Shown piece by piece: positions 26,111 to 37,356 of a stretch of DNA of 64,000 nucleotides. The notes under the pieces were generated by a model. The model saw only the letters and a program-made list of their open reading frames with translations, was not told where the DNA came from and did no database searches. The DNA is taken from assembly GCF_028453695.1 (NCBI RefSeq), contig NC_135772.1, positions 9,424,001 to 9,488,000 of the forward strand, written 5' to 3'. The DNA is from Augochlora pura (lineage: Eukaryota; Arthropoda; Insecta; Hymenoptera; Halictidae). Every line of letters begins with the position of its first letter. The stretch's first letter is position 1. Both the position numbers and the translations under genes were made by a program.

Positions 26111-28888
26111 AACCAGTGCATACACAGCCATCCTTTAGTATCTTCCTAACAAGAATGTACGACAAAATGTTCGTATCGTTTCGCGTTATGCGGCAATTAG
26201 AAAATTATGCGTTATTTCTTAACAGACGTTCGGTGTGCAAGAAATTGCAATTGTTTTCACTAATTACGTAACAATAGCATCATGATCCAGCTTCCAAATC
26301 ATGCTGCGCCGTAAAGCTAATTTCTGAAGATTAGTCGCCTTTTTCAACGTAAATCGACACACGTGTCCTGTTTAGATCAATGTTCATGAAGATATAGAGG
26401 TTAGTGACATTGATATAGAGGTACATGTATTGAAAAATATAAAACAAAAATACAAAATATGATCTAACGTACGAATTAGAATATGAACTGCGTGCAGCAA
26501 TACGTCATCGAAGTCTACATTGTGCATACAAAATTGACATCAGCAAAGTGAAGGCTTCTACATATTTTTGTACAGATTGCAATGTGTTTGATTTGGAAAG
26601 AAAACCTCCCGGATCCAGCATAAATGCGATCGATCCTGTATGACGTAGTAGCTTTAACACGATGACGCGCGATATTCGAATCTGTGGCGTATCTGAAGCG
26701 GATTCAGTTTAGCGGCAAGAAACTTGATATAAATACTGTCTGTTTCTATTCCGAGCACGTTTCAAGATGATCGTTAGTGGCTAGAAACGGGATTATTGAG
26801 AACAGCGGACGAAAGACCCTCTGACCTCTTGTCTCGTTTCCCTGTGGCTACTGTCCGCTGACGAAAAAAATCTTCGAACACTAATTTCCTGCAGCTTTTA
26901 TCCGCTCGAAGCTGGGCACGAGGAACTCGGCTACCTAGCTGAACACGATGGAGCGCCACTTCTTCGCGCGCGTAGAGGTATCCTTTGCTTTTATTTCGCC
27001 TAATCAAACTTTATTATCATCTTTCTCGCGTAACACGAGACTGACGTATAGCGCGGCGTTGAACCTCGCGAACCCTAAGAACACTTTCATAATTCCCTCA
27101 TTTTCTCTCATTAGCCCCTCTTTATTTTATTCTCGAGGAGGTATCCAAAAGATTCGAACAGTGGTCACGCAATCAGCGTTGGATAAAAAGTAATCTAATT
27201 AATTTTCAACGATTACAACTCCGATATTGTAACTAATTTATAATAATTAACGAGTTATAGTAATTAATCAGATTTCTTTTTGCCCATCTCTTGTTACACA
27301 ACGGTGCCCTTTCTGCGGATATTAGGTTAATTATCATCAATATGTTACTAAACATGCGTGACACCTGAACAATGTTGCAATTAACATTATTGTCAGAATT
27401 AAAGCATCGAGTGTGCATCAAATGTAAAATATCCAACGCGCAGAGAAACCCGAGCAACATTTTTGTCATTAGCGTAATAGCATCGTGATTATTATCACAG
27501 GCTCGACGTGCAACGAACGCAAGTGGTATACGTAATGGGCAAAGATAGCCTAGCAATATTGTTGTCGGTAATAAGAGTATTATTATTATTGGTAGAATCT
27601 ATATGCAACAAGTGCGGAAGGTAGAAATTTTAAACAATTACTGTAATGTCAGTCGTTACGATTTATTTTCAAAACAGATACGTATGCAACGACATTTAAT
27701 TTAGCACAATTATATGCAAGTGATTATAAAATAAAATTGAAATATTTCTGTATTTATTTAATGTTTTTATGTAAATGTGAACGTTAATTCATTTGTAATG
27801 AAGTAATGCTAATATAAATAACAATTGAGGAATTTACCTTTTAAGTTGCAATAAAATTTAGAACAAAATTTATCAAATAATTGAAATTATTATGAACAAA
27901 ATTTACGTACTATTTAAATTCTTTTTTAACAATGTTTTTTTTTCTAATAATTCATTATTAGAAGGCAAGAGATTGCGAATCTCGCTCGTTAAATTCGTGT
28001 TAGGCACAGATAACGTTCGCGAGTGAAAAACTGGTCACTTCTGTTTAAGGGGTTCAACACAATTTTTTCATAATCAACGTTTCGCACTCGTGTCTGCACT
28101 GTATCCGCGGTCTCAGTAAAGAAACGACGACACATAGAACGCGCATTTCGTTCGTGTAAACATCTTTATTTAAATAACAAGGTAATCCGTTCGCGAACAT
28201 TGGTGTATAACCAACCCGAGGGACCGCGGCGATGCGAGGCACCCGAAACTCATTGCCAGAAGAAGAAGCATGATCGCATCGCGTTACCGCCGGTCTCTCG
28301 CGGTAGCACCGCACAGGTAGGACAACTCCGACAAAGTGCTGCTTGGCTGGGGTTCACCGTCGCGTTGTATCGGTTCGTATCGAGTTTCTCACACAAGCAC
28401 GCGCAGAAATGCAAGCACGTTGCAGCGTGCATAATAAGTGGGAGGTGATCGAGGAACACGGGGGCGAGCCGAGAGACGGCTGTGCGAGTATTTTCGCGAG
28501 CGCCACGTGCTGCTGCTGCTCTCTCCGATGCGCTGTTGCGAACGGTTCGCGATTTACCGCATCTTTCTGGATCGTTGGGGAAGCACGCGAATCGCTTAAC
28601 TCGAACCTGAAACGTTAACCCTCGCTCGGAAACATTAACTCCTCGAAAATAGTCGCGCGAGAGAACCCTCTCTCTGTGCTCTTCCCTGATTTTCGTTTTA
28701 CACCTTGAAACACGAGATCGCGAGCGAAAAATTCGGTCGTGACAAACGAATCATGTTGCATCTTAATCGCGAGAGGATCGAAGATTTTACAAGCATCCAG
28801 ATCAGAAACATGTCATATTGCATCGTGGTCACTAGACAACGAGTTTTATGAATTTAGCACGAAAATTGTAAAAATGATATCCGAAATG
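26111..28888. other. Non-coding stretch with a GC-richer patch
   Basis: AT-rich to about 28000, then a GC-richer block at 28060-28700 with overlapping ORFs on both strands (up to 91 codons) and a short CTG run near 28510. Nothing in these ORFs is recognisable. A promoter or untranslated exon is possible in the GC-richer block but not shown. Confidence 0.45.
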
Positions 28889-30033
28889 CTGGGCTGGCGT
28901 GAAAGTAATTTCGAGTTTTTAGTGTGACATAAAACTGAATTTTTTCTATACAAAAAATGAACTTTAATCAATCAAATATCTTTCATTCTGTTCGATAATC
29001 TTCCGCCATCTTTCTGTTAACTTCATATTCCCGCGCTCATAGAATTGCTAGTCCTTAACGGCAAAAAACTCAACCAACTGCGGTTTGAGGTCATCGTTAT
29101 TTCTGAAATTTTTACCGTTTAAGAAGTTTTGTAAACTTTTGCGATTTGCCAATTCTGATCTTTTCTATTTGATTGCTTCCTCCAATTTCACAAGTTGTTG
29201 GCAATAAACATCCGAGTTGATCGTCCGGTTGTTTGGAAGCAGCTCAAAATACACAACACCTTTGTATCCCACCAAATTGACAGCATGATCTTCTTTTGAT
29301 ACAACTCAGCTTTTGATAGGGTTTGTGCTGGTTCATCATGCTTAGACCATGATCTTTTTCGATTAACATTATTGTAGACGATCCATTTTTCATCGCCAGT
29401 GGTAATTCGTTTCAAAAAAGGGTCGATTGCATTACGTTTGAAATGCGTATCACAAATATTGATTCGTTGTGTTAGGTGAATTTCTTTCAATTCGTGCGGA
29501 ACTCAAATATCGAGTTTCTTAACAAGTCCAAGACGTCTTATATGATTTTCTATCGTTGTGTGCGATACATTTAACTGTTTTGCAATCTCTCGCACAGTTA
29601 TATGACGATTCGATTAAATTATTGTTTTTATTTTGTCATGATCAACTTCAGGAAGTCGACCAGAACGTTGGTCATCTTTCAATGAGAAATCTCTAGAACG
29701 AAATTTTTTGAACCAATTCCGACACGTGCGGTCTGTTAAACAATCAACACCATAAACTTCACATATCTCTTTCTGAGCCTCGACCGCTTTCTTGCCTTTA
29801 CGAAAATAAAAAGGTAAAATGTGTCGAAAATGCTGCTTTTTGCGCTCCATATTAAAACTGACCGTAAACTGACAGTTGTAAACAAAATTACACGGAATTT
29901 GTTCCTAAAGCAACCTAGAGGTAGTGGCTACCAAATCTTAAAAGAAAAAAAATTATAACATTGACAAAGAATAACGAAACAAACATAACGCTATCTACTG
30001 GTGCAAACCGAAATTACTTTCTTGCCAACCCAA
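28889..30033 (-). mobile_element. mariner element, internally deleted
   Basis: A 1145-bp mariner with terminal inverted repeats of about 25 bp. The right end read inward is TTGGGTTGGCAAGAAAGTAA and the left end is a diverged version, CTGGGCTGGCGTGAAAGTAA. The right TA flank (30034-30035) is intact and the left is TG. Complete mariners are about 1.3 kb, and the shortfall matches a deletion within the transposase. The tips and protein resemble mariners widespread in bees and ants, but the subfamily was not tested. Confidence 0.92.
28964..29850 (-). pseudogene. mariner transposase, inactivated by stops and deletion
   Basis: The reading starts at MERKKQHFRHILPFYFRKGK, the usual mariner N-terminus, followed by the helix-turn-helix segment ending DDQRSGRLPEVDHDKIK. 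A TAA (29611-29613) and a TGA replacing Trp (29503-29505) interrupt the frame. The first catalytic Asp is present in TTGDEKW. Near 29140 the sequence jumps from ELANRK-like residues directly to SLQNFLNGK. That removes about 60 residues, including the HQDNARPHT and APSD segments with the second and third catalytic Asp. A third stop precedes QFYERGNMKLTERW near the C-terminus. The total length is not a multiple of three, so there is at least one frameshift. It cannot encode an active enzyme. Confidence 0.92.
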
Positions 30034-30035
30034 TA

Positions 30036-33000
30036 GTATTTAGAAACATTGCTGGAAATATTCCGTTGACCACATACTTGTAAGAATCGTACCCGAGTAA
30101 GTGTTTACAAACATTGACAATGATGTAGACGTTCCGTTTACTACATCACGAGACAACTAAATTCTTTACAAAGATGGACAAACTTAATTCTCTTGAAAAC
30201 GAAGCCCCTGCATAAAAATGACTATACATAATTTAGAAGAGTACAAAGATTAAAAGCAATTAACAATATCGATTTACCACCTTCGACTAATTAAAGTTAT
30301 TAAAGAAGAAATGAAACTTCTAAGCCACTTGGTTTTTTTTACAATGACAGAAGACAATTTCTACGTTGCACAAAGATCTGCAGTTTACTAATTATAGAGA
30401 AATTATAGATTTTATAGTCTCCGAAATGGAAAGCGAATTTTTAGATGTTGTGCCCACAAGTGCACGAGTATAATATTAGATCAAGATAACGTTGAATATT
30501 TGCTAGACTAATGATTTTTCGGCATACATGGGTGAATACATTTTTATAAAAAATGTTGAGCTGCATTAATTATTGTATTCAAAAATATATGATCGCAATT
30601 AAGAAAGTGAACGCAACCTTGAAATCTCCGAAAATGTTATAGCTGAGAAATAGTTATTACTACTGTATTATAAATCTCCGCGAACTGAACAACTTTTGCT
30701 AACAAAGATTTTTAGTATTTTTAAAAATATCGGATACATTAACTGTATACTTTATTGTTTCAACGATGCAAGAGGCCAATTTATGGCAACTGGTGAACGG
30801 TAAGACACTCGTAGAAATGTTTAAACAATCGACTTTCCTCCCTCTGCAATTCAAAACATCTGTGTATACGTTGCTATGATAAGATAGGATTCACACTACC
30901 CAAGTTCGAATTGGAATTAAATCGGGCACGATTCGTTCTACGAGTTGGTGGAACTCGTCTCAATCTCCGTGGTATGAAAGTGAACCACTTTGTCAAAGAG
31001 TCGTTTAGAATGGGTAGACAAACGAAACGATAGGGATGATTGTGCCAGCATTACTCCGAGGCAAAGTCGGCGTACTAATGCGGACTCTACTGCTGGTATG
31101 TGTATAGGGGGAAAAGAGGCAATAGGGGACGCTAAGGAAAAGTTACTTTCGAGATAGATGTTCTATCAGAATCTGTCTACCAAAGGTTTTACAAAGTAAA
31201 TACGCTAGAAAAGAATACCGAAGGTATCGAAAAGAAATCTTGCACACAAATCTCGAACAAATCAATCTCGTTTGGCAAGTAATTGTTTTTTTTAGATTTT
31301 TCGTTTCGCACCAATTAATTAGAAGTGACACTCGTGAACACAAGGTTGAATACGTTGCCTCAAATTGACTGTTCCCTTCATTAATTTGTTTAATGTCCTA
31401 ACAATATTATTTCACAATTGTGTTATAAATACATAAAGTTCGTAGACTATGAACCTTCGAACGGCGGACCATTTTCACAACTGTACTATTGATGATGTTT
31501 ATAATGATTCTCAGTTTATTAATCTTTCTGCTGTTCCTAATTTAGCAGTTATTTATTTTATTTAATTGCCATAATCGGAGTAATTAATTTAACGATTTAA
31601 ATACTCTGGGTCAAGATTACTTGAAACCACAGTGCGAAGATTGTTAATTTGTCGTTTTTAATTACTCATTTATAAACTGTGATAATAGAAGAATCATATT
31701 TTGCTTCGATTTAGAAGAATTGAATAACAGCCATATTTAATAGATTATGTAAAAATCTAATGCCGCAAGTTAGATTATTGTTCAGTGGAAGGATTAAACG
31801 ACATCCAAGTAGTCCTCAATCGAACGAACAAGCAAAAGATTCACAATCATGAGAAATAGACAGATAAACTTGTATCTACTAGATAAATAAACTTGTATGT
31901 ACAATACAAATCGTGGAAATTCCAAACGTTGCTTTGGGCACTATATCACGCAAGAAGGACGCAGTGGGGGCAGTATTTCCACAAGAAATAAACATGAATC
32001 CTTCTCGGTGTTCGACCTCATTCCGGTACTCTTCTGCGAACCACTCCGACTGTTCCCCGAAATATCGTTCGCGAGGATAATGGAAAAGCCGGAACTGAAA
32101 TTTTTCTAGCCGTGTCCGCGGTTAGCAACACCCGACGAAACAAATTGAACATTCATCGCGTTGATTTCTCTACCTCCAACGAATGCCGAACTTCGGGTTC
32201 CACTGAAATCTCGTCTAGGCTCCGGTGTACGTTGAATTTGGGACGTTCGGCGCTCGATGCGCGCTACAAACGGCCGAACGTCCAGGATCGATCGAAACTG
32301 GCATTAGCAATTACTGCCTCGATTGCACTTCCATTCGCGATAACGGCGTTTACGTGTGGAATAGAGCGCACGCGCCCGCCCAGTGGGTTATAGGAGCTTC
32401 GCATGCTCGCGGATAATACGTTTTGTCCACTGAAGAGACGCGCAAAGTAACGAGAACGGAGAAAAAGCAATCGGTCAGGCTATTTTTATTTCGCTGGTCA
32501 TGTTCATACGTTTGTCGATAACATTAGAAAAACTATAAAAGATCTTTCACTCGAAGAAGAAATCACATCATGCGTTAAAAAGACCAAATCACGCCAGAAT
32601 AGAATAGCTCTTATATAAGTCCGCTTAATAAAAATTATTATGCAAATAATCCCAGAAGCCTATAAATGAGAGATCCGATTTGTTCGGATGGACCATCAAT
32701 TCAAACCCTTAAATATCTCGATTTGAAGACAAATGGAGTTGGGCCACTTTCAAAATAAACGGCTCAGTTATCGGTTGTCGGTGCCGTTGGCGAAACTTAG
32801 ATTTCTTAATGCACAGACACCGTATTCTGAAACCGTTAGTATTTATTGTTTAAAAGTAAGAGTTTAAAAATTACGTGGATACTGCAGGTTTATACAGTAA
32901 ATCAACGAACAACTGTCGGTAGTATAACTTGAATCTTGGAGGCGTTTCAGGACGCTTCGTAGAGAAGCAAAAGAGGTAGATTTGCAAACACAATGTAAAG

Positions 33001-33659
33001 TAGACGCGCAGGAATGCGTCAGTTCAAATCACTCCATACATGATTAATAGCATTAATCTACTGCAGAACATCTACTGACGAAACTAGATATCGTATTTTG
33101 ACACGCGAATCATGACACATTATGCTGCAATGTGACACAACGACAAAGATTCGTGGGACGTATGTATGTGTCCCACTGACAGCCGGCCTCCTCTGTCTCG
33201 ACGAAGGTTATTCGTACATTTTACAATGCAGACGTGGATAATAAACGCTCTTTTCTCTAGTAGCGCTTTTGATTGGCCCCGCGAGCAACGCCTCGGGACA
33301 AACGAAGTCGGAGACTTTCAATCTCACGTATTCGGCATTGATAGCAGTAAGAAACCATTGTTATCGCTTCAAATGCAAAATATCAGCTCCCAAATTTACC
33401 ACAGCATCAAAATCATTTATTCAATGTAACCGTAAGTTTCAAGTTAAAATTTGTCAGGATTTTGTTAAAATTTTAATCATTATATGCTTTTATATAACGA
33501 GCTTGGGAACATTGTGTCATCGTGCAGCTCTTGTATTTGAATGATGTCCTTGAGGCAGAGTAGGGCATTGTTCAAATTGTTTTGAATAAATATTTATCCA
33601 AGATAATTATCCGTGTGAACACCTCATAGTCGAATATTCGATTTGAAAAATAATTAGTG
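30036..33659. other. Non-coding stretch without identified genes
   Basis: AT-rich to about 31900, then a GC-richer patch at 31900-32460 with overlapping ORFs of up to 93 codons in several frames, none recognisable. No transposon ends were seen. Confidence 0.5.
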
Positions 33660-33747
33660 TTTATCATATCATAATATTTATCATAATATATATAGTATTT
33701 GTCATAAATTATTCAATCTAAAAATTTCTTCGAGTGCAAAGGGTCAA
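33660..33747. mobile_element. Solo right end of a TTAA MITE
   Basis: CGAGTGCAAAGGGTCAA at 33731-33747 matches the right tip of the CCCTTTGCACTCG family with the terminal TTAA mutated to TCAA. The upstream AT-rich sequence may belong to it, but no left end was recognised. Confidence 0.4.
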
Positions 33748-34044
33748 AACTGAAACAAAAAAGGGTCCCCGCACCAGTAGTATGGTGTTTAATTAAATAT
33801 TCGTCCTCTTCAACGATTTCTCGTCTTCTTTGCGTGAAGTGGCTCGAGTGGGTGTGGCCTGATGGCCCCCCGGTTCCGCCAGCGCCCTGGGCCGGCGCTC
33901 TACAGGGCAGTCCACGCGAGCGTGCACCGAAGAGATCCTGTGCGCGCGTTGGAAGACCGAACGGAGCGAGACGGGCCTTGGCCCGGCCCGAGGAACGAAA
34001 CGGGTTCGTGCGGAAAAAACGAGCAGGAGAGGTAACCAGTGGAC

Positions 34045-34079
<35 letters not shown>

Positions 34080-34083
34080 GGGG
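34045..34083. repeat. (GA)n followed by poly-G
   Basis: A GA dinucleotide run (34045-34068) leads directly into a run of about 15 G residues. Confidence 0.95.
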
Positions 34084-34259
34084 CGAACGGATCGGTCGAT
34101 CCGAAGATTAGAAGAACGCGAGCAACAGGAAGGGCTCTGCCCGAAGGGAAAGAGGCGTAAGAGGGCGACGAGCAGCAAGGTGAACGGACAACAACGATCG
34201 AGTTAACAAAAGAGTAAACGGGAAGGAATAAGTTGCGCACGGGCAAGTATAAGTAACCG

Positions 34260-34331
34260 AGGAAGGAAGGAAGGAAACAAGGAAGGAAGGAAGGAAGGAA
34301 GAGAGAAAGAAAGAAAGAAAAAAAAAGAAAG
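34260..34331. repeat. GGAA/GAAA tetranucleotide array
   Basis: Tandem GGAA units change into GAAA units, giving a purine-only strand of about 70 bp apart from a single C. On the reverse strand this yields the Phe-Leu-Pro-Ser repeats of a spurious ORF. Confidence 0.9.
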
Positions 34332-35703
34332 AGGGTGTATAGGCGGGAGGGCCGAGGACTATGCACCAGGGAACAGGAGGAGATAGAGCGTGCAAGATAT
34401 AGAACGGAGCGAAAGAGCGAAGCTGATAGCGAAACACGAGGGAAACGGTACGTGACCGAGTAAGATAAAGGGTCCAGAAGGATGCGAGATATGAGTGCGA
34501 GAGAGGAAGAGAGGGGAACGAGTTGGAGCAGTTGTATGCGTGACACGTGGGTGCGTGGCTGCATGCTCGCACACAAACATCCGTCGACACTCTTTGCCGG
34601 CTAGAGTTCTTCGCGGTGTAGGAGGGCTTGGATCCAAGCGCCTCCCACACCATACACGGTACACACGCACAGAGTACACTTTATATACACGACACGTTTC
34701 TTGTGTATGCGTTTTAAAGGAGGTTCGCGCGGACTGTGCGTGCGTGGACGCACTCCTTCCACCGGTCTTCGTTTTTTAAACGCGGTATACTCCGTTTCTC
34801 TCTTTCTTTCTCGCCTCTTCCCACCGCCTCTGCTCCCCTTTTCTCTGCATCTCCCGATTCTTTTTCCCCCCACCCTTCCTTTTTCAACGTCCCCACTCGC
34901 GTCGCACCCACTCCACGCACACAAGCCAAGCCGGTGTGTGTACGTGCGCGCTTCGTACACTATCGCACGGTATCGCGTGGTGGTATCTATATATTTTTGT
35001 TGCATGCCTCCGCTGTCTCCGTCCTGCTCCCGCCTCCTCGGCCTCCACTCTTCTCTTTCGTCTTGTGTCTCGTCTTGTTTCGTCCTGTTCCGTACCTTTT
35101 TCCAGTCGTCGTTTTTTCCTCCTCCTCCTTCTTCTCCGCCTCCTCCGTCGCCGCCTCCCCCGCGGTGTTTCTGTCCTCGAGCTCTCTCGGGCCGGTGGCA
35201 GGCTTCTTTTGCGCGAGCAGAGAGCACGTTGCGATCCTCGGGAGCGCGCGAGACCGACGGAAATGTTCGGCGGGCGCAGAACTTTTGATGGATTCTTAAT
35301 GGCCGGTGTGATCGTTATTACTTCCTGGAAACAATAGACAATCTTGCTCGGGTATCCTGCAGGGTGGGGCGATCACTTTGTCTGGTTTCAATGGCTTTGT
35401 TGGTGCCACGGACAAGCCTCGTGCACGAAATTTCCATGGCGGTGCACGTTAGATGATGCGGATGGTTTTTTTTGCGTTGGTGGAGAAGAGATTGTGAGAT
35501 AGCTGATAGTTCTCTTTTTTTTTGAGATGTTGATTCTATTGCACGAGGCTGTTCTTCTGAATCGGCGTCGAAGGTTGATCGATTCGGATTTAGCGCGGCG
35601 CACAGTGTTGTGAATAATGTTAATTTGGTGGAGAAAATTCGTAACTTAATTTGATAAGGAATAGATGCTCGTCGTATGAAGTAATGTTTAGAGTATAAGA
35701 AGG

Positions 35704-36200
35704 TTAACAACCCTTGCACTACCACTACTTTCATGCTGTGACGATTAACCATTTGCACTCGACTGTCCCTTCTCAGGAGACATCGTAATATATGACTAAA
35801 TATTAAAGTTTATTAGCGATTTGCAATTATTTCTCGATATCTACAAATTCATATAAATCGAATATTATTATAACAATATTATATATACATATACATATAT
35901 GTATACATATATATCGTATACTATATAATAATATTATTGTTTATAAGCGCTGATAGGTAACATCCATGATGGCGCCGAGTGAAAAGGGTTAACACTTATT
36001 CGTACTGAATAATTTTCCTCATAGGACCAGACCATTTTTACTTCCTGTATTGTCTTTATTTACCTTCGCTTCTATACTTTGATAACAGAAGAATTTATTT
36101 CTACTTCGACGTAGCAGAAATTAATAATATTCATTTTTAGTAGAGCTTGCATAAAATCTTCACCACGAGTCAGACTCGTTATTGTAGTGCACGGGGTTAA
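35704..36200. mobile_element. TTAA MITE split by a second TTAA MITE
   Basis: The outer element starts TTAACAACCCTTGCACTAC and ends GTAGTGCACGGGGTTAA, giving inverted TTAA-flanked ends. It is interrupted at 35745-35992 by a separate TTAA MITE with its own ends and flanks. Removing the inner element and one TTAA leaves an outer element of about 250 bp, the usual size for MITEs in this window. The outer element is therefore older. The outer tips are diverged, so family membership is tentative. Confidence 0.65.
35745..35992. mobile_element. TTAA MITE, GTCCCC-hairpin subgroup (inner, nested)
   Basis: The left end reads TTAACCATTTGCACTCG and the right end CGAGTGAAAAGGGTTAA, 248 bp in total. Just inside the left tip is a diverged hairpin (TGTCCCTTCTCAGGAGACA) that is near-perfect in the sibling at 50685. 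The centre is an AT-rich palindrome-like tract (about 35865-35938). No coding capacity. Confidence 0.8.
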
Positions 36201-36766
36201 TCTTTCTCTGTCCATATTATTCGTGAAGTCAGCTTTACCAACATAAACGAATTAACCTTTTTACATACGCATTGAATTGAGTTTTTCATGCGAATTCTTA
36301 CAAATTCTTTTTTATTTATTATCACCAGCTAATGTCGTGAAAATAAGAGATAAGATCCTGATCGGAAATACAGTCAATTATATTGAAATTTTGTCAAGGA
36401 ACTAATTTGTTTAGCGGAGTGACGGATTCTTTTTTGAAAAATTATGTCAGCACGCGAATCATAGCAATTGTCAGCGTTTCGTTCGCAGTCGTTTTGCCTC
36501 ATGGTCGTACGTTCTTAGAACCAAGCAGAAAAAGATTCGCGGCGGAAACGATGGATGCCCGATGAAAACGAAGTGGATCCTGCTCGTCGCCAAGGACACA
36601 TTATTCAATAGGTACGTTAGGAACGGTGCCTAAGTCTACCAAGTACTTAGCGCCTACGACAAAATGCTACGACTAAATTACGGATCTCGTGGCATATTTA
36701 TATTTTCAAGGATTGATCACGATGAACACGTGAATTAGATAACAGCTAATTATCTTGGCGAACTTG
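36201..36766. other. Non-coding spacer between TTAA elements
   Basis: AT-rich sequence with one 60-codon ORF of no recognisable type. No repeat or RNA gene was identified. Confidence 0.5.
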
Positions 36767-37356
36767 TTAACCAGTTAACTGTGATTGTCGAGTATACTCG
36801 CCATGGAGAAGTGGCAAAATTTGGTGTATTGACGAGTATACTCGTCATGCGTATAAATCAGTGACCATTAGCTATTTAAATTGCAATTTTTGAGAAAAAC
36901 AAAACATATTCTCAAATTTCAAGATGTTTAGAATATTTTGAGGCTATGTCGGAATAAAACAAACAAATAGAAAAAGTTTGCCAGTTCGCATAATGAATTT
37001 ATTTATGTACGATGATAACGTTTTTTTAGATGTTAACCTAAAAGGGGCAAAGGCAAAAGTCAAAAAGTGAATTTATAAACTAGAAAGCTAACTCGTGAGC
37101 AGTGCAGCAACTTTGAATTTTCGGTGATCTTGATCCTCATCTTGCTGTATCAAACCCCAAACAGTGCTTACGTTAACCAAAGAAGTAAATATTAGTAATA
37201 AAATTTTCAATTTTATAAAATAAACCCATCTTTTTCATCCGATATCTTACCAGTGCAACATACTCTGTGATTGACGAATATACTCGTCGTGGCTCGATTC
37301 TGGCGACACAAAACTGTGCGCACTTTTAAACGAGGGCGCTACAGTGAACTGGTTAA
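36767..37356. mobile_element. TTAA element, CCAGTTAACTGT family (full-length copy, reverse orientation)
   Basis: A 590-bp element with TTAA at both borders, left tip CCAGTTAACTGTGATTG and right tip ACAGTGAACTGG. Palindromes built on CGAGTATACTCG occur at 36789-36800, 36831-36846 and 37273-37288, close to both ends. The sequence is the reverse complement of the copy at 54143 with a small internal length difference. No transposase is encoded, so it looks like a non-autonomous piggyBac-type element; subterminal palindromes could be transposase-binding sites (inference). Confidence 0.88.

Larger units (their letters stand above)
33780..35340. promoter_or_regulatory. GC-rich island with GA and CT tracts; candidate promoter or 5' exon
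   Basis: The sharpest compositional island in the window. It begins with CpG-rich sequence at about 33840-34030, passes through GA, poly-G and GGAA arrays with purine bias on the plus strand to about 34500, has CACA/TATATA-containing sequence near 34650-34700, and becomes strongly pyrimidine-rich at 34790-35170. The purine-to-pyrimidine switch around 34700 makes the island roughly mirror-symmetric in strand bias. Such islands often mark insect promoters and long untranslated first exons. ORFs of 181-287 codons here translate low-complexity DNA in many overlapping frames and are not credible proteins. Confidence 0.35.

Noticed and set aside
33713..34576. 287-codon minus-strand ORF rich in Ser, Leu and Pro
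   Set aside because: It translates GA, G-run and GGAA arrays; several other frames are open over the same bases and no domain is visible.
34601..35299. ORFs of 187-208 codons on both strands
   Set aside because: They overlap in several frames within purine- or pyrimidine-biased DNA and consist of low-complexity Arg/Glu/Gly or Ser/Leu/Pro runs.
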